Of a stretch of 64,000 bases of DNA, positions 10,577-21,204 are shown in pieces; the stretch's first letter is position 1, and the number at the start of each line of letters is the position of its first letter. The notes beneath the pieces were generated by a model, which searched no databases, was not told the origin of the DNA, and saw only the letters and a program-made list of their open reading frames with translations. The stretch comes from Ottelia alismoides (taxonomy: Eukaryota > Streptophyta > Magnoliopsida > Alismatales > Hydrocharitaceae). The DNA lies in assembly GCA_037367405.1 (NCBI GenBank), contig JAZKJV010011618.1:62001-126000 (forward strand), read 5' to 3'. Made by a program: the position numbers and the translations under genes.

Positions 10577-10690
10577 GGATGGGTACAAGTGATAGAACAG
10601 CATGAAGTCGGGGGACAACTGATATTCTCAAAAAGGAAGGGGTATAACTGATATTGTAAAATTTCAGAGGGACACAACTGATAAAAATCC
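10577..10690 (-). repeat. Right terminal inverted repeat of the Pack-MULE
   Basis: Reverse complement of 8,845-8,960, with small indels and mostly single-base differences. It ends exactly at the aaaaataaa target duplication. Confidence 0.85.
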
Positions 10691-11490
10691 AAAAATAAAA
10701 AAGGTCTCAACTTTATGTCAATTTCAAATAAAGGGTTTTATCTTTTAAATGTAAAAAAGAAGGGTCTAGACTTTTGAATTTTGGGTTTGACATCTTGTTG
10801 AAGCTTATATAAGCATGTATGATGTATTTGAGACAAAAAAAAATCAAGCCCTGTCTTTGTTACATTTCAGAGATGATACATCTAATTGATAATACGAATT
10901 TGTAACATTTGTAACTCCAACCGTTATCAAAGGAAACTGGTTCTTGTAATTTGTGAGTATTAATCGTGGGATTAATTCTGAGTGTTTCAGAATTGATGGA
11001 CAATCCTGACTATAAATTATTTTTATATTAATCTCATAATTTTACATTTTCACCGTTGTTTTTATTCCATTAGGTCATTCAATTGATAAAAAGCTTCTTT
11101 TATTTAAAAAAAAACATAAAAAGTGGTCAAGCAAACGTAGTAATCTTTGTAGCTTCTAAAACGGAGACTCGTCGGGATGAGAATATTCATCGAATCTTTG
11201 AGTGGAATTTAATATTTTGTAATGTCACCATCGATTCCATTTGATTTAAGAGATCACTAAAGAAGATGATTTGCATTTATAATTTTAACGGATCTAACAG
11301 ATATTTTCTCAAATCCGGTAAATTATGAATTGGATTCGACCGTAACATGCTGTGTTGTTTTAATTATTTCTATGGATAATATATATTAACTTTTAAAAAG
11401 TAGAGAGTACGATGAAATAGGAAATATTTTGGCTAGTGTTTCTTAACAAAATAATTGATGATATGGAGCTGAAATTTGACATGACTGTTA
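10691..11490. other. Intergenic DNA, nothing recognised
   Basis: AT-rich, apart from the 9-bp target duplication at its left edge. No gene or repeat could be supported. Confidence 0.5.
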
Positions 11491-12216
11491 GATACAAGAT
11501 AATTTTCCGGTTTCTTCAAGTCGATATGCTCAATATTTTCTCCTTGCTATTCCTATTGACGGACTTGGTTTACACATTTCACCAATAGAATATCGCAGTA
11601 TCCTCAGATACCGTCTTATGATTCTTTTATTTCCAGCTGATGAGACATGTTCAGTTTGTCGTAAGGCATGCCTAGACACTTTTGGGGATCATGCAATTTA
11701 TTGCAAGGAACTTTCGAGTTTTAAGTATAGATACGATCTTGTTAGAGATATTTTATTTGATGTACTCAGACGTGCATGTATTATTGCTAAGAAAGAGGCG
11801 CCTGTGGACTTTTTAGCTGATCCACAGGAGGAAAGATCCACACTTAGATCAATTGATATTTTGATTTTTGGATAGGTCGGAGGGAAACATGCTTGTGTAG
11901 ATTTGATAGGAGTTTCACCGCTGGTGGGACTGAAGAGCGGGACCTTCACAGCAGGGCATGCTGTCCTTAAAGATGGTTCATCAAAACTCGTGAAACATGA
12001 AAAAGCGTGCATTGAGAATCAACATGCATTCATCCCTTTTGATTTTGATACTTTTAGATTCTTAGCACCAGAAGCTACGGAGCTTTTGAAGAGGATCCAT
12101 AAAATCATGAGCAGTAATATTATGGTTTATAGGTTTATAGAAGTAGTATTTGGTTTTACAATTCAAAAAAGAGTAGCGGCTGAACTTGTTGCGCGCCTGT
12201 CTCATATTTTGATGTA
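11491..12216 (+). pseudogene. C-terminal fragment of a plant retroelement-type reverse transcriptase protein
   Basis: One continuous frame reads SSRYAQYFLLAIPIDGLGL, ISPIEYRSILRYRLMI, then a zinc-binding-like cluster CSVCRKACLDTFGDHAIYC, then KKEAPVDFLADP, and after a stop GVSPLVGLKSGTF and KHEKACIENQHAFIPFDFD, ending ARLSHILM. I recognise this as the conserved C-terminal part of a family widespread in plants and usually annotated as reverse transcriptase-like or uncharacterised. The single break is TAG at 11,873-11,875, where the family has Trp (TGG to TAG). The catalytic region is absent upstream, so it is a truncated relic. The exact retroelement class is from memory and should be checked. 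Confidence 0.6.
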
Positions 12217-12832
12217 ATGTGAAAGATCAGGTTATAAATAGGAAATTGATAACGTTTTTTCTTCTTTTTTCATTTTCGTCCACCATCTCCTTATTCGAAT
12301 GCTATTCAGAATATTTATTTAACAAATTGTAACGTTTAATGGATTTAATTATACTGTGAAAAGTTTTAGTCGATTAAAATTGGATTGGACATAAATTAAG
12401 CTTAATTTTAATAAATGTCAAAAAAAATCCAAAATTTAGTGTACCAGACGGTCATGATTTTTTTGACAAATCATTTTTGACATCGTTCTCAAGAGCAATG
12501 AGTAGTTTGGTCTAAGATTCTGTGGTGCATAAGAATATAATTATTTGACGAAAACAAAACCATAGGATGTGGAAATTGTGGAGGACCAAGCAATATTAGC
12601 TGTTCATGTCAACATATTATTGCCCAATTAAAGTCCAAACTTGCACATCAAAATTAAATGGAGGCGTAGTCCACGTGAGCATCAGCCAATCATACGTGAG
12701 AAAATTATTACACTACATTATCTTTGATTTTATATCCTATTTTTTTCTATTTGTTCCGGAAGCAACTAGAACACCCGTGAAGCATAACTGTATTTATGCC
12801 GATTCTTTTTAACCTAATAATAATAATAGTAA
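12217..12832. other. Intergenic DNA, nothing recognised
   Basis: AT-rich. A 68-codon frame (12,606-12,812) has no recognisable domain. Confidence 0.5.
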
Positions 12833-13090
12833 GGATATTTGCACTTGCGCCCTTATGAGGTTCTGGAATTGCAATTACGCCACTACTTTTTTTTTGCAAA
12901 ACATCTGTGCCCATGTATTCTTACAAAATTTGTAGTATCCTTCTCCTGATGTAATATTGGGGCAGAAGTGTAATAACCTAAGGGCGGCACTATGAGTTTT
13001 GTAAGAATACAATGGAACAAGTGATTACAAAAAAGGTAATTACTTAACTATAATTACAAAATCTCGAATGGATATAAGTGCAAAGAAACC
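12833..13090. mobile_element. MULE-type MITE
   Basis: The left end ggatatttgcacttgcgccc and the reverse complement of the right end, ggtttctttgcacttatatcc-like, are inverted repeats. Internal arms also pair (gaattgcaattacgcc with the inverse of gtaattacttaactataatt; tgtattcttacaaaat with attttgtaagaatacaa). It is about 258 bases and non-coding. Flanks taatagtaa and caacaataa match at 6 of 9 positions, all differences being transitions, which could be a decayed 9-bp duplication. Confidence 0.65.
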
Positions 13091-13332
13091 CAACAATAAA
13101 GAAATAAATGATAGGTGTGGGGAATATAATTAAATTTTGAAGGAGCAACATGGAGATGTGTGTAGATGGCAAATGGGGCTTCAAGTTGGGTGGCATATTC
13201 TAGTTTCAGTTCTCATGGCAATGGAATATTATCTTGTAATTTTATTTTCCATTCTCACGTATTTATGTGTGTTCCAATTCAAAGAGTGCACACCACCCAT
13301 CTAATTTGCCCTCTAATTTATATATTTTTTAA

Positions 13333-13756
13333 GGTTTTTATCGGTTGTTCTCCTATGAGATATTGCAATATCAGTTATGCTCCTCTTTTTTTGGAATATA
13401 AGTTCAACCCATGACTTGTTCTGTAATGATCACTTATTGTCCATCCCAACGCAAACAAACATTAACTTTGAGGACACAAGAGAAATTAAATTTTGAAAAA
13501 AATGGTTGAAAGGTTTTTCCACATAGTCCTCCCCTCCCCAGCCTCCTCCATCCCGCTCCTCCTCCGCCCCTCTCCTCCAACACCCCCACCTCCTCCTTCG
13601 CCCCCTTGATCCTCCATCGCCTCCTCCTCCTCTGCCTCCTTGCTCCTCCACCACCCCCTGCTCCTCCTCCACCCCTTGCCCCTACTCCTCCACCCCCTTC
13701 ATGGAGGACAGTGTTGGACGCAGGAACTTCGAGGATTGGTTTTTATTAGTGGATAT
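13333..13756 (+). mobile_element. Truncated Pack-MULE-family copy (left end only)
   Basis: It begins ggtttttatcggttgttc and keeps the same order of blocks as the Pack-MULE at 8,845: gagatattgcaat, cagttatg, aacgcaaacaaacattaact, tttgagga, agaaattaaattt, then CT-rich DNA. After the CT-rich part (about 13,525-13,700) a short non-CT segment follows. No right inverted repeat is found before LTR-like sequence starts. The copy was probably cut by retrotransposon insertion or deletion. The cargo, if any, is not recognisable. Confidence 0.6.
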
Positions 13757-15281
13757 GAAGTTGTCGTTGCGATCCCCAAAATTCCCGGCGCAAACAAACA
13801 AAATTTTTTTCTTCTCAAGCAACAAAAATAATTATAGCGGGAGAAGTTCTTTTGCTACTTATTTACCTGTATAGCAACAAGATCAAACTCAGGGAGGTTA
13901 CAATTCCCAAGGGTTATTCAAATAATCGAAAATCAATTACGAGAAAAAGGAATCTCAATGGAAAACTATCTTGTTTTTTGTGATTTTTTGTCTTTTTATT
14001 TTTTTAACTTTTTTTATTTCTATTCTTTTACTTTCTGATTTTCAAATTTTTAATGATTTTGATTTTATATTTTTTTTTATTTTTCAAAAATAAGGAATAA
14101 TATGCACAAGGGAAGAAATACACACACCACACTCTTTTTTGTATTTTCAAAATAGTTAGAAATGCTCAGAAAAATCCATAGAAAATATTTTTGGATTTTA
14201 AAGGCTTTGAAATATTTTGAAAATTTTTGTAGAATTTTCAAATATTTTTATTCTTTCTAAAAAGCAAAAATGATAAACAATACACAACCTAGAGTAATCT
14301 GCAACTTAAAAAGATTTGAAGTACCCAAAACTCCTGGAAATTATTTTTATGCTAAACTATAGACAAATATCTACAAACAGGAAGTGAAATCAAGATTTTT
14401 GGATTTTTGTAGAATTTTATGTGATTTTTTCTAAGTTTTTTGATAATTTTCAATTTTTAGGGTTTTGAAAAGAATTAATGCACGAAATTTGCACAGAAAT
14501 TAAAAGACAATGAAAGAAAAGTAATCTATTTTTTTGAAATTTTTAGAGTAATGTTCAAATTTTTATGTTTTTCCAGGAAAGAAAATGACACTGTTTTATT
14601 TTTTACAGTATTAAATGAAAATAAAATGTAATGAAAAATTTATGCTAGAAAGATATACACATCAGGAGCATAGAATAATGTTTTCAAAAATTATTGACCA
14701 ATAAAAACATTTATTTCACTGAAAAGAGCATGCAAAATAATGTCAGGAAAACATGGACTAAAATATGAATGTAGAAAGTTCAGGAATTAAAATGTAACAA
14801 TAAATAAAAAGGGAAAAGAAAACACAATTTACCCAGTTAAAACGTGCGCTGCACGTGTGTTTCAAGCAGGGGGCTTTTTGCGTAATTTCTGAAATTGTTC
14901 AGGAAGAAATTGCAATTTGTAAAACCTCTAGGGGGATGTCTGATATTTTTCCAAATCTTTTTTAATGACCCCTAGGGTTCCCAGTTCCTCTTCTTCGTTC
15001 TTCACCCAAATGTTGCGCTCCTCCTCCGAGCGAGGGTGCTGATGGCGATGGCCGTTTGTAGAGGAGCTTCTCGCAGTCTTCAAGCGGATGGTCGGCTGCT
15101 GGAGGATGGTGCCGATGATGGTGACGGGCAGAGAAGGTGGACGCAGATGCAGGTCTGGTCGACATCAGTGGAGATCGGCGGTGACAATGGCGACGCTCCT
15201 CCGTGCGGCGGTGCAGAAGAATGAGATGCAGAGTTCGATGGATGCGGGCTTCGCGCAGGGGAGTTCGGACTGCGGGGATTC
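13757..15281 (-). repeat. Degenerate Athila-like LTR fragment, minus orientation
   Basis: The order is a long AT-rich block (13,960-14,800), an ACGT-containing palindrome (cgtgcgctgcacgtg near 14,843) and a GC-rich gene-like block (14,960-15,270). It parallels the minus-strand LTRs of element E. At 13,757-13,790 the inverse strand reads gcgccgggaattttgggga, then gcaacgac, which might be a badly decayed primer-binding site. The fragment stops where a plus-strand LTR begins. Short frames in both directions in the GC-rich block are not supported as genes. Confidence 0.4.
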
Positions 15282-17730
15282 TGATAAATCTACGTTTCAT
15301 CATCTTTATTCTATCATTTTGGACTTAAAAACCCTAGTAAATACATGTAAATAGCGTTAATTCATGCATTTTAGCATCCATGCATTATTGTGTAAATAGT
15401 GTACAAAATACGATTTTTAAAGCCAAAATTATAGAATAAAGAAAAGAAAGGAAAAGATAAAATATTGTAAATATTTTATGACTCAAAACCCCGAGACCTA
15501 GGCATCTCGATGACTAGGTCAACAAGGAATAAAGTAGGGGGAGATAAGGCCCAAAATACAATACAAATGTCTTTTATTTTATTCATTCTTTATTCATTTG
15601 AGACCTATTTTTGGTTCCACTTTTTATACTCCAAATAAATAAACTTTGTACATAAAAGTTGTAGATAATTAAATATAGAAAAATACAAAATTGATTTCAC
15701 TCAAAAATAATGTACAGCTAAAAAGTTATGATCTGAATAAAATTCCAGAATTCTAATTTTCTAGACATGTATCTCTCAAATAAAAACTTAAAATATATCA
15801 AATCCATCTTTAATTGTATATAATTTCCAATAAGCTATTTAATGAAGGTGGTTTTGTATTTTTCGGAGTTACGGTTTGAAAGTTGAGTTTTGGACCCCTA
15901 TTGTATACTTGTACCGATTAAAATATTCATTTTATTTATTGTTCATTATTTTATTATTTCATATTTTTATTTCATAAATATTATATATGTACATATTAAA
16001 ACTGGAATAAAATGATAAATAAAACATTAAAAATAAAATTCGTATATAAAATACATAGATGAATTACCAATGTACTGTGTTAGAACCACATTTTTTGTCG
16101 TTTTCGCCGATTTTTGGAGGACGCATCGTGCATCTTTTTGCAATGAAGTCTTCTTGACTTTGTCTCCCTTATATCCACCATACACGTCCAGGGTATATCT
16201 TGAGGATTGGATCATGGATTCGCCCTATTTTCTTCAATCCTTGGAGCTTGTTCATCACGTTGTCTGACCCCCCCTCTGTTGTGCGTCAGAACATTAATTA
16301 TTGCCATTTTCTCGAATTTTTATAGGACGATTCTTTCACCAAATCGATGGACTTCCTTCTTAACTTTTTCTCCCCATATATTCACCATACACGCTCAATT
16401 ATTATATCGAGGGTTGAGTTGTCGATTCTCTAGATACACACCGATCTTCTTGCCACCTCATCAACTCTCTAACCAGCCTCTGCCACTCCTGTCAGAACCT
16501 TGTTTTTTGTTAGATTTCTCGGATTTTTCAAGGTTGATCCTTTCACCCAATTGCTACGCTTCCTTCATGACTTTTTCTCCTTGAAGTACCCTCATACACG
16601 CCCAGAGGTTGCTTGGAGGATTGGATCAATGATTCGCTTGATCTCCATAGTTCTTTGGAGCTGCCCACCTCACATGTACAAAACTCCCCATCTTCTTCCC
16701 ATTCATTTTTTTGAACCCTCTTGGACCCATTTTGGCCACCCTTCTTGGAGCTCAAGATAGAGTGAAGTGACATTGAGCTCTCCAGCTCCTCAGAGGCGCG
16801 GCTAGGCGAGTCGAAGGGCGGCTCCACCCCCACCTCCAGCCACTGACCGTCGAGGTTCCACCTTCCTGGTTTCTAGGCCAGTCGAGGTCATTTTTTTGCT
16901 TGTTTTCTTGCTCTTTATTCACTTGTAGATCATAGATTTATTCTAGCATTTTGTTTACTTGCTTTTTAGTCACTTAGTCACCCAGTTCAACCCTCGCCGG
17001 AGCAAGCTCCGGCAAGCTTCCAACCCATCATTTCAACTTTCATTCATCCTTCTCGACACGGCTCACATCTCACCACCGCCATCCTCCGCTATTCTACGTA
17101 TCCTCATACACAACCCCCTCCATCTTTGGCCACATACAGTGGTCGGAGCACATCCTTCTTCCCTCACCAAATCGAAGGAAAACCCATTCATATCCCATTT
17201 TTGTGTACCTAACATCTTGGCCGAGTTTTGTACTCGAGCCCTTCTTTTAATTGCATGTACATCGGAGCAATTTCACGCACATCCCCTTATTTTCCAAGAG
17301 CAGCTTCATGCCACGTGGATAAGTGGCAAGTTTTACGATCATACCCCTGCATTTTTGGCATATTTCAAGAAGTTTTTGAGTACATTTTTGAACAACAATT
17401 TCATTTTGATTTTTTCATCTGTACCCCTGCACTCAAATGCTCATAACCCATTCATCTGAACTCCATTTCATGTGAGATTTTTTTTAGAAAGCTGCTTCAA
17501 AGATCTACATCATATCAAAATTTCGAAATATTTTGATGTACGAGCAATTAATGGTGAATTTTTGAACTCAGGACACTGATTTGGTGTATTTTGTTAATAA
17601 CTCTTTCAACACTTGATATCACTTGCTCATTTTTGGATATGTTGTAGAAATTAGTAGGGCTGAGTTTGTATTCAAATTTCATCAAAAGATCTTGCGATTT
17701 GTGTCCTGTAGAATTTCTACAATATTTGGA
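15282..17730 (+). repeat. Athila-like LTR fragment, plus orientation
   Basis: It starts tgataaatctacgtttcatc and follows element A's LTR closely for about 750 bases (aggcatctcgatga; aaagtagggggagataag; gagacctatttttggttcc). A block of roughly 500 bases present in A near 52,080-52,520 is missing here, followed by three diverged ~210-bp repeats and GC-rich DNA containing the GCCGGAGC-AA-GCTCCGGC hairpin (16,996-17,013). The right boundary is where minus-oriented LTR sequence begins and is approximate. No primer site or internal region follows, so it is truncated. Confidence 0.6.
16076..16665 (+). repeat. Three diverged ~210-bp tandem units within an LTR fragment
   Basis: Units start near 16,082, 16,287 and 16,491. 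Each has the order 'gtcagaacc...ttttt', 'ttctcggattttt', 'cttccttcatgactttttctcc', 'accatacacgccc', 'ttgaggattggatca'. Elements A and F carry one such unit (for example 52,550-52,680). Confidence 0.55.
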
Positions 17731-20700
17731 GTGATTGATTTATTTCTGGAGCATCTTTCATCTATTTAAAAATCTAAAAGCTACAAAAATACATGTCCTA
17801 TCACGAGCATTTTTGCAATAAAAATAAAGTCCAAGAGGCTCTTGTGCAAAAGTACCTGAAAAAACCATATTATTTATTTTTAAAGACCTTTTAATAATTA
17901 CAAAATCTTCCAGGGCATCTATGCAATTTATCCATCACGTGGGATTACACGTGACGCATCTTTGAAGGGACCTAAATGCAAATACAATAAAATCCAAGAG
18001 CCTTCTAGAAATTTTCACAAAAATATACAACGTTAATTTCATTTTATTGGACTTTTTAGAAATACAAAAATTCGTAGGGGTATACTTGCAATTTTGTCAC
18101 CTCACACGGGATGGTACGTAAGGTGATGTGTACTGGACCCAAATGCAATTTAAATATATACAGGGGGTCAACTGCAAAATGTTCACTTTATTTTAAGCGG
18201 CTAACTTTATTTATAGGACTAAATAATAAATACAAAAAATGCAGTGCTAAGATGTGCAATTTACCCCATATATGCGCGCGGGCGGACAATGGTGATTTAG
18301 CCACTTATCCACGTGTCGCTCGTTGGTGGCCCGATGACGGTTCGCGATCCGACGATGATGATTAGATCTCATGACTGAGATCTACGGTGAAGGGGCCTCT
18401 TGATCGGACGGTGCTGGCGTGATCTGGAGCTCCTTCCCAGATCGGGCGGATGCTGCTCTCTTCCAAGAACATGGAAGAACATATGGCTTCCCTTCCTTCG
18501 ATCGTGGTGTCCTCCTTCCTCCGGTAGTCTTTGGCGATGGGAATGGTGTCTACACGTCCGGGGAGGCGTTCCACAGCCGCTGATGTGCTCAACTAGGCGC
18601 CTGGAGGTCCGGAGATGTCAGGCGAGCTTGGGAAAGAAAGGCACCTCCAGGAACCTTGTGTCAGGTCAATATGAGTCCAGGAGGGCTCCTTCGAGCGCGT
18701 GCCTTGCACAGGAAAGAACGAATGGCTCGAGGGCTTCGACCTCAACCTAAGATGAAGCTGCTTTGCGTGAGAATGAGGATGGACGGTGATGCTCCGACGA
18801 TGGATGGAGAGTGAGCATCCATTCGCGGAACCACGTGGGTTCCTGTTGGTCAAGGGTGGCTGGGAGATGGAGAAATGGATTGGGAAGGGAATGAGGGTGG
18901 ACTGGTGGTCGGAAAACACATGAGGCATGATGTCTGCTCCGACGAATTACGAAATGGCTAAACTACACTAATCCTATGGGATAAAGGCTAATCCAAATGC
19001 ATAAATAGAAAGCACGAATGAAAATCTAACTAAATAAATAAAACGCGCAGCTCGAACCTGGGTATTGGACAGGGAGCAGGACGGTCGCAGGAGCGCCGCT
19101 GTGGGTGCATCACCTTCATCCTTCAGCCGCCTCCAAGCTCCAGGGGACTTCCCCCTATCACGAGGATGCACGCTAGGCCGGAGTGGAGTGGTTTAGGACT
19201 CTAGGAATGGACCAATATTGTATGGAGGAAGGAGATGGATTATTTATAAACATTGGTGTGCACCTTTATTGACTGGCCTAAATCAATGAATTTAACGTAT
19301 ATACAGGTGATCTGAGGTGGCGTGGATGTACAATGAACTGGGATGATTTTTTATGAAGGGATCGGGGACAGATGATGGATGGATCATGCAGGAAAAAGGC
19401 AAGAAAATCAGGGAAAATATAGATCTGAAACGCATAAGCTTGGATGGGACAGTTGACCAGAGGTCAACGATCCGAGCCATGTCATTGGTCCCTATAGGCG
19501 TGTTACAGGACAAAATAGTAGGGTTATTTGAAAAGAATTAATTAAAAATAATAAATGATTTTTTGTATAAAATAACAAATGTTTATTATTTTATGTATTA
19601 TTTTATTATGATTTTTATTTATTTTTTAACTTTATTTATTAGTAGTTAGTTTTTATTAGTATATTTATAGGTATATTCATCTATGTTTTGTATATTTTTA
19701 TTTTTATTTTGTATATTTTATTTTATTATTTTATTCTTTTATTTTATATATTTACAACTTATTTTTATGAGTATAATATATTTTTATTATATTTTTATGA
19801 TGTTGTTTGTATACTTAAATAAATAGATATGTATATTTGATAGGTATAATTATAGGTATTTTACCTATGTTTTATATACATCTTTTTATTTTAATGTATT
19901 TTATTGAATTTTATTTTACTTTTGTATTTTTAATAGAATATAGATAATATTTACAATATTATGAAAATATGAATGAAGAAGGAAATAAATGAAATCCACT
20001 TTTATTTATATACATATATGATATATGACATATGTAATTTGTATATATATATTTGTAGACTTATTTTATTTTACATTTCCTTTTTAGTTTTATTTTGGTT
20101 TTCTCATGCACATCTATTATAAATAATATTTACAAAATTATATAAATATCAATTTGTAAAAATAATAAATACTGAATAAAATGAATATTTAATCGATATA
20201 ATATACAATGAGGGCCCAAAACCTAACTTTCACACAGTAACTCCAAAAAAATATGAAACACCGCCATTAAATAGCTTGTGAAAAGTTATATACAATTAGA
20301 GATGATTTTGATATGGTTTGAGTTCTTATTTGAAATATATGGACCTGTAAATTTTGGCTTTTAGCTTTTTATTTTGTGTATAAAATGAACACTGTGTATT
20401 ATTTTTGTACAAACTTAATTTTGTATTTTTATTTACATTATTATTCACAACTTTTATGTTAAAAGTTTCTTCATTTGATGAATAAATAATAAAGAATAAA
20501 ATATGTGTAAAAATGAATAAATAATGCATAAAAGAATTAGGTTTTATTCTATTTTGGCCTTTATCTCCCCCTACTTTATTCCTTGACGACCAACTTAATT
20601 CTTGACTTGGTCTCGGGGTTCATGGTCATAAAATATTTTCAATATTTTTTCCTTTTTCTTTTCTTCTCTTTATTCTATAATTTTGGTATTAAAAACCTTA

Positions 20701-20828
20701 TTTTATATACAATAAATACAATAAATAATGAATACTATTATGTACAAATTGAGGTTATTTACATGCATTAGCTAGGGGTTTTAAGGCCAAAATGATAGAA
20801 TAAAGAATGATGAAATAGAATTTCATCA
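17731..20828 (-). repeat. Truncated Athila-like LTR, minus orientation
   Basis: Read on the minus strand it starts at 20,828 with tgatgaaattctatttcatc. It continues with the shared LTR blocks: ccttaaaacccctagctaat, aaagtagggggagataaagg, an AT-rich block, gttgacctctggtcaac, a GC-rich block (18,280-19,200), a decayed ACGT palindrome (18,099-18,128) and acgtgggattacacgtga (17,938-17,956). It parallels E's 3' LTR (27,560-30,614) but lacks the last ~1 kb, including the polyadenylation region and primer site. The left end is approximate. Confidence 0.6.
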
Positions 20829-21204
20829 ATAATTAGTAAAAATATTTACAAATATTTACAAAGAAAATATGTACAAATAAATGGTAAAATTGCATAAACC
20901 ACCCCACCCAGAAAACTGACTTTTCAACCGTAACTCTAAAAATTATGAAATCACATCCATTTTAAAGATAATTTAATTTAGAATACAATGGAAGCGAGTT
21001 TGGTTCAATTTCAGTTCATATGAAGCCGGAATTGATCTTTCATTTATCGCTTAGTGGTTTTTTTCCAAGTGTGGTTGCCTTTATTCTGTACATGATTTTA
21101 TTTTGCAAACATGTTTATTAAAAGGATCGCCAATGGGGAGCCCTCTGGTGATGTCTCCTGACCTCATGAAGTGATCTACCCTAGCTAGCTACTTCAAGAC
21201 CCCA
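20829..21204. other. Rearranged LTR-derived sequence
   Basis: The inverse strand near 20,900-20,970 contains aatggatgtgatttcat, then agagttacggttgaaaag, related to an LTR block seen at 51,848-51,895 (ggtggtttcgcat, gagctacggtttgaaag). The rest is not assignable. It is a junction zone between two LTR remnants. Confidence 0.35.

Larger units (their letters stand above)
8845..10690. mobile_element. Pack-MULE carrying a SUVH gene fragment
   Basis: The element begins ggatttttatcagttgtcc and ends with the inverse ggacacaactgataaaaatcc-type sequence. Terminal inverted repeats extend over more than 110 bases on each side with only scattered differences. It is flanked by a perfect 9-bp direct repeat, aaaaataaa (8,836-8,844 and 10,691-10,699), the size produced by Mutator-like transposition. 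The interior has no transposase. It contains CT-rich low-complexity DNA on both sides of a GC-rich block derived from a SUVH histone methyltransferase gene. Long inverted repeats, a 9-bp duplication and a captured host-gene piece define a Pack-MULE. The A-rich duplication is low in complexity, but the inverted repeats alone make the boundaries secure. Confidence 0.88.
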
